From an uncultured Enterocloster sp. (GTDB taxonomy: Bacteria; Bacillota; Clostridia; Lachnospirales; Lachnospiraceae), in assembly GCA_944382045.1 (NCBI GenBank), contig CALWMT010000143.1:1-6994 (forward strand): a DNA stretch of 6,994 bases. The letters run 5' to 3'. The number at the start of each line of letters is the position of its first letter. The stretch's first letter is position 1. The position numbers and the translations under genes were made by a program. The notes beneath the pieces are model-generated. The model made no database searches. It saw nothing but the letters and a program-made list of their open reading frames with translations, and was not told the DNA's origin. Shown piece by piece: positions 6,052 to 6,994 of this stretch.

Positions 6052-6994
6052 ATGCAGGAGAATTTTGAACTGGTACAGCGGGGATTCCGCATCCTCGTGG
6101 CCTCCATGTCCGGGTACGTGGGACAGGAGTTAAATAAGGCCTATAAAGGCAGATGGTGGGAGGAGGTCCTTGACGCCCTTTCCGACCAGAGGGATCTGCC
6201 GGAAAGGGGTACATACGGGGAGCTGGTGGATTCGCTGGACATCGCCAACTGCATCCGGCTTTTGGACCGGAAGTGGAACGACGTCTTCCGCTTCCTTCTT
6301 CCCTTAAACTGCCGCACCTGGGCCAAGTAGCTCATGGGCGTGCGCAACATCGTGGCCCATCTGGGACAGCAGGATTTGGAACAGCCCATGGCGGAGCGGG
6401 CCCTGGACACCATGGCCTTACTCTGCAAGGAGATGGATCCGGAGGGAGCCGCAGAGATTCGGGAAATCTACTGGACGGTGCGGGAGAAGGCGAATGGCGG
6501 GAGAGGGCCGGGGGAGGCCCTATCCGGCGGCGGTCAGTCCCCGGCGGGGCAGCCCATGGGCGCTTTGTCCCCTGGACACAGCGCTTCCTCTGGCGGCAGT
6601 GCCTTTACAGCCAGCGCCTCCGGCGGGGAAAAGAACCTCTTATCCCTTGTGGGCACAGACCTGGTCCAGAAAACCACCCTCACCCGTAAGGTGACCTACG
6701 CCGGAAGGACTGCGGTGTATCCGGTCTACCGGGTGCGGCTGGATGCCCTCTACTACAATGACCAGAACGACCGGATTGCCACCTGGATCAGCCGCTACGA
6801 GGCGGAGAACGGGGTGGATTCCTTAAGCGGCCTGGACGCGGACATCTACAATATGATTATCGAGAACTTCATCTGCGAGAGCAACCCGGAGGCCATCCAG
6901 AGGACCCAGAAGAACATCGCCCTGGTGGGCCAGCGGGAGTCCGGCGTCACCCTGGCGGACGGCCGCATCGTGGACGGTAACCGCCGCTTCACCT
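6052..6994 (+). pseudogene. Swt1-like HEPN / ParB-like domain protein, interrupted by an in-frame TAG and running off the window
   Basis: One continuous frame of 314 codons (6052-6993) is broken only by TAG at codon 93 (6328-6330). Codons 1-145 form a Swt1-type HEPN domain: an N-terminal helix with GFRILVASMSGYVGQEL, a W-rich segment with GRWWEEVLDAL, LD....LLDRKWNDVF, and then R98-N-I-V-A-H103, the canonical RNxxxH catalytic motif of HEPN RNases. All of this motif lies after the stop. A Gly/Ser/Ala-rich linker spans about 147-192. A ParB/sulfiredoxin-like domain then begins: YPVYRVRLDAL and YYNDQNDRIATW at 223-245, and IVDGNRRF at 306-313, comparable to the I.DG.HR motif of ParB-like proteins, where the canonical His position is Arg or shifted. 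ParB-like folds bind or hydrolyse nucleotides, often at DNA. The 92-residue product ending at the TAG would lack the HEPN active site. Reinitiation at the ATG at 6334 (MGVRN) has no ribosome binding site and would lack the first helices. One substitution in GAG (or AAG/CAG) explains the stop. HEPN call high; ParB-like call moderate because the domain is cut by the edge. Confidence 0.72.

Noticed and set aside
6273..6694. Overlapping + strand frames at 6273-6689 and 6494-6694
   Set aside because: Their Gly/Arg/Pro-rich translations come from the GC-rich linker of the HEPN/ParB-like frame read out of phase; neither has a ribosome binding site or family features.
6334..6994. Independent gene starting at the ATG at 6334 just after the TAG
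   Set aside because: No ribosome binding site precedes it, and the product would begin three residues before the HEPN RNxxxH motif, in the middle of the domain. A broken single gene is the simpler reading.

Overview
The window looks like part of a chromosomal accessory locus from a moderately GC-rich member of the Clostridia, most likely Lachnospiraceae. The basis is strong purine Shine-Dalgarno sites (AAGGAGG), frequent aga/ata/tta codons beside GC-rich ones, and proteins that resemble clostridial MoxR/VWA-associated families as I remember them. This taxonomic call is inference. All supported genes lie on the + strand, read in one direction and are closely spaced, so the first three at least are probably one operon whose promoter lies left of the window.

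Layout. Bases 1-893 hold the 3' part of a VWA-like (DUF2201-type) protein with a complete MIDAS metal site. Bases 919-3708 encode a 929-residue cytosolic protein with BspA-type (LRR_5) leucine-rich repeats at the N-terminus and a DUF4132 (MolR/YehI-like) region near the C-terminus. Bases 3772-5283 encode a MoxR-type AAA+ ATPase of 503 residues with intact Walker A, Walker B, sensor 1 and probable sensor 2, plus a long helical C-terminal extension. Bases 5285-5962 hold what looks like the 3' remnant of a second LRR gene of the same kind, with no credible start. From 6052 to the right edge runs a Swt1-like HEPN domain, a Gly/Ser-rich linker and a ParB-like domain. That reading frame is broken by an in-frame TAG at 6328-6330, just before the HEPN RNxxxH motif, and continues beyond the window.

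Working model (inference). MoxR ATPases and VWA proteins commonly act as a pair that remodels or loads a client. Here the LRR/DUF4132 protein sits between them and is the natural candidate for a third component, comparable to the Escherichia coli yehI (DUF4132) / yehL (MoxR AAA) / yehP (VWA) neighbourhood. The downstream HEPN-ParB-like protein would be a potential RNA- or nucleotide-acting effector. Such sets have been proposed from comparative genomics to be NTP-driven conflict or stress systems. In this copy the 3' side (about 5285-6330) appears to be decaying, with one truncated paralogue and one nonsense-interrupted effector.
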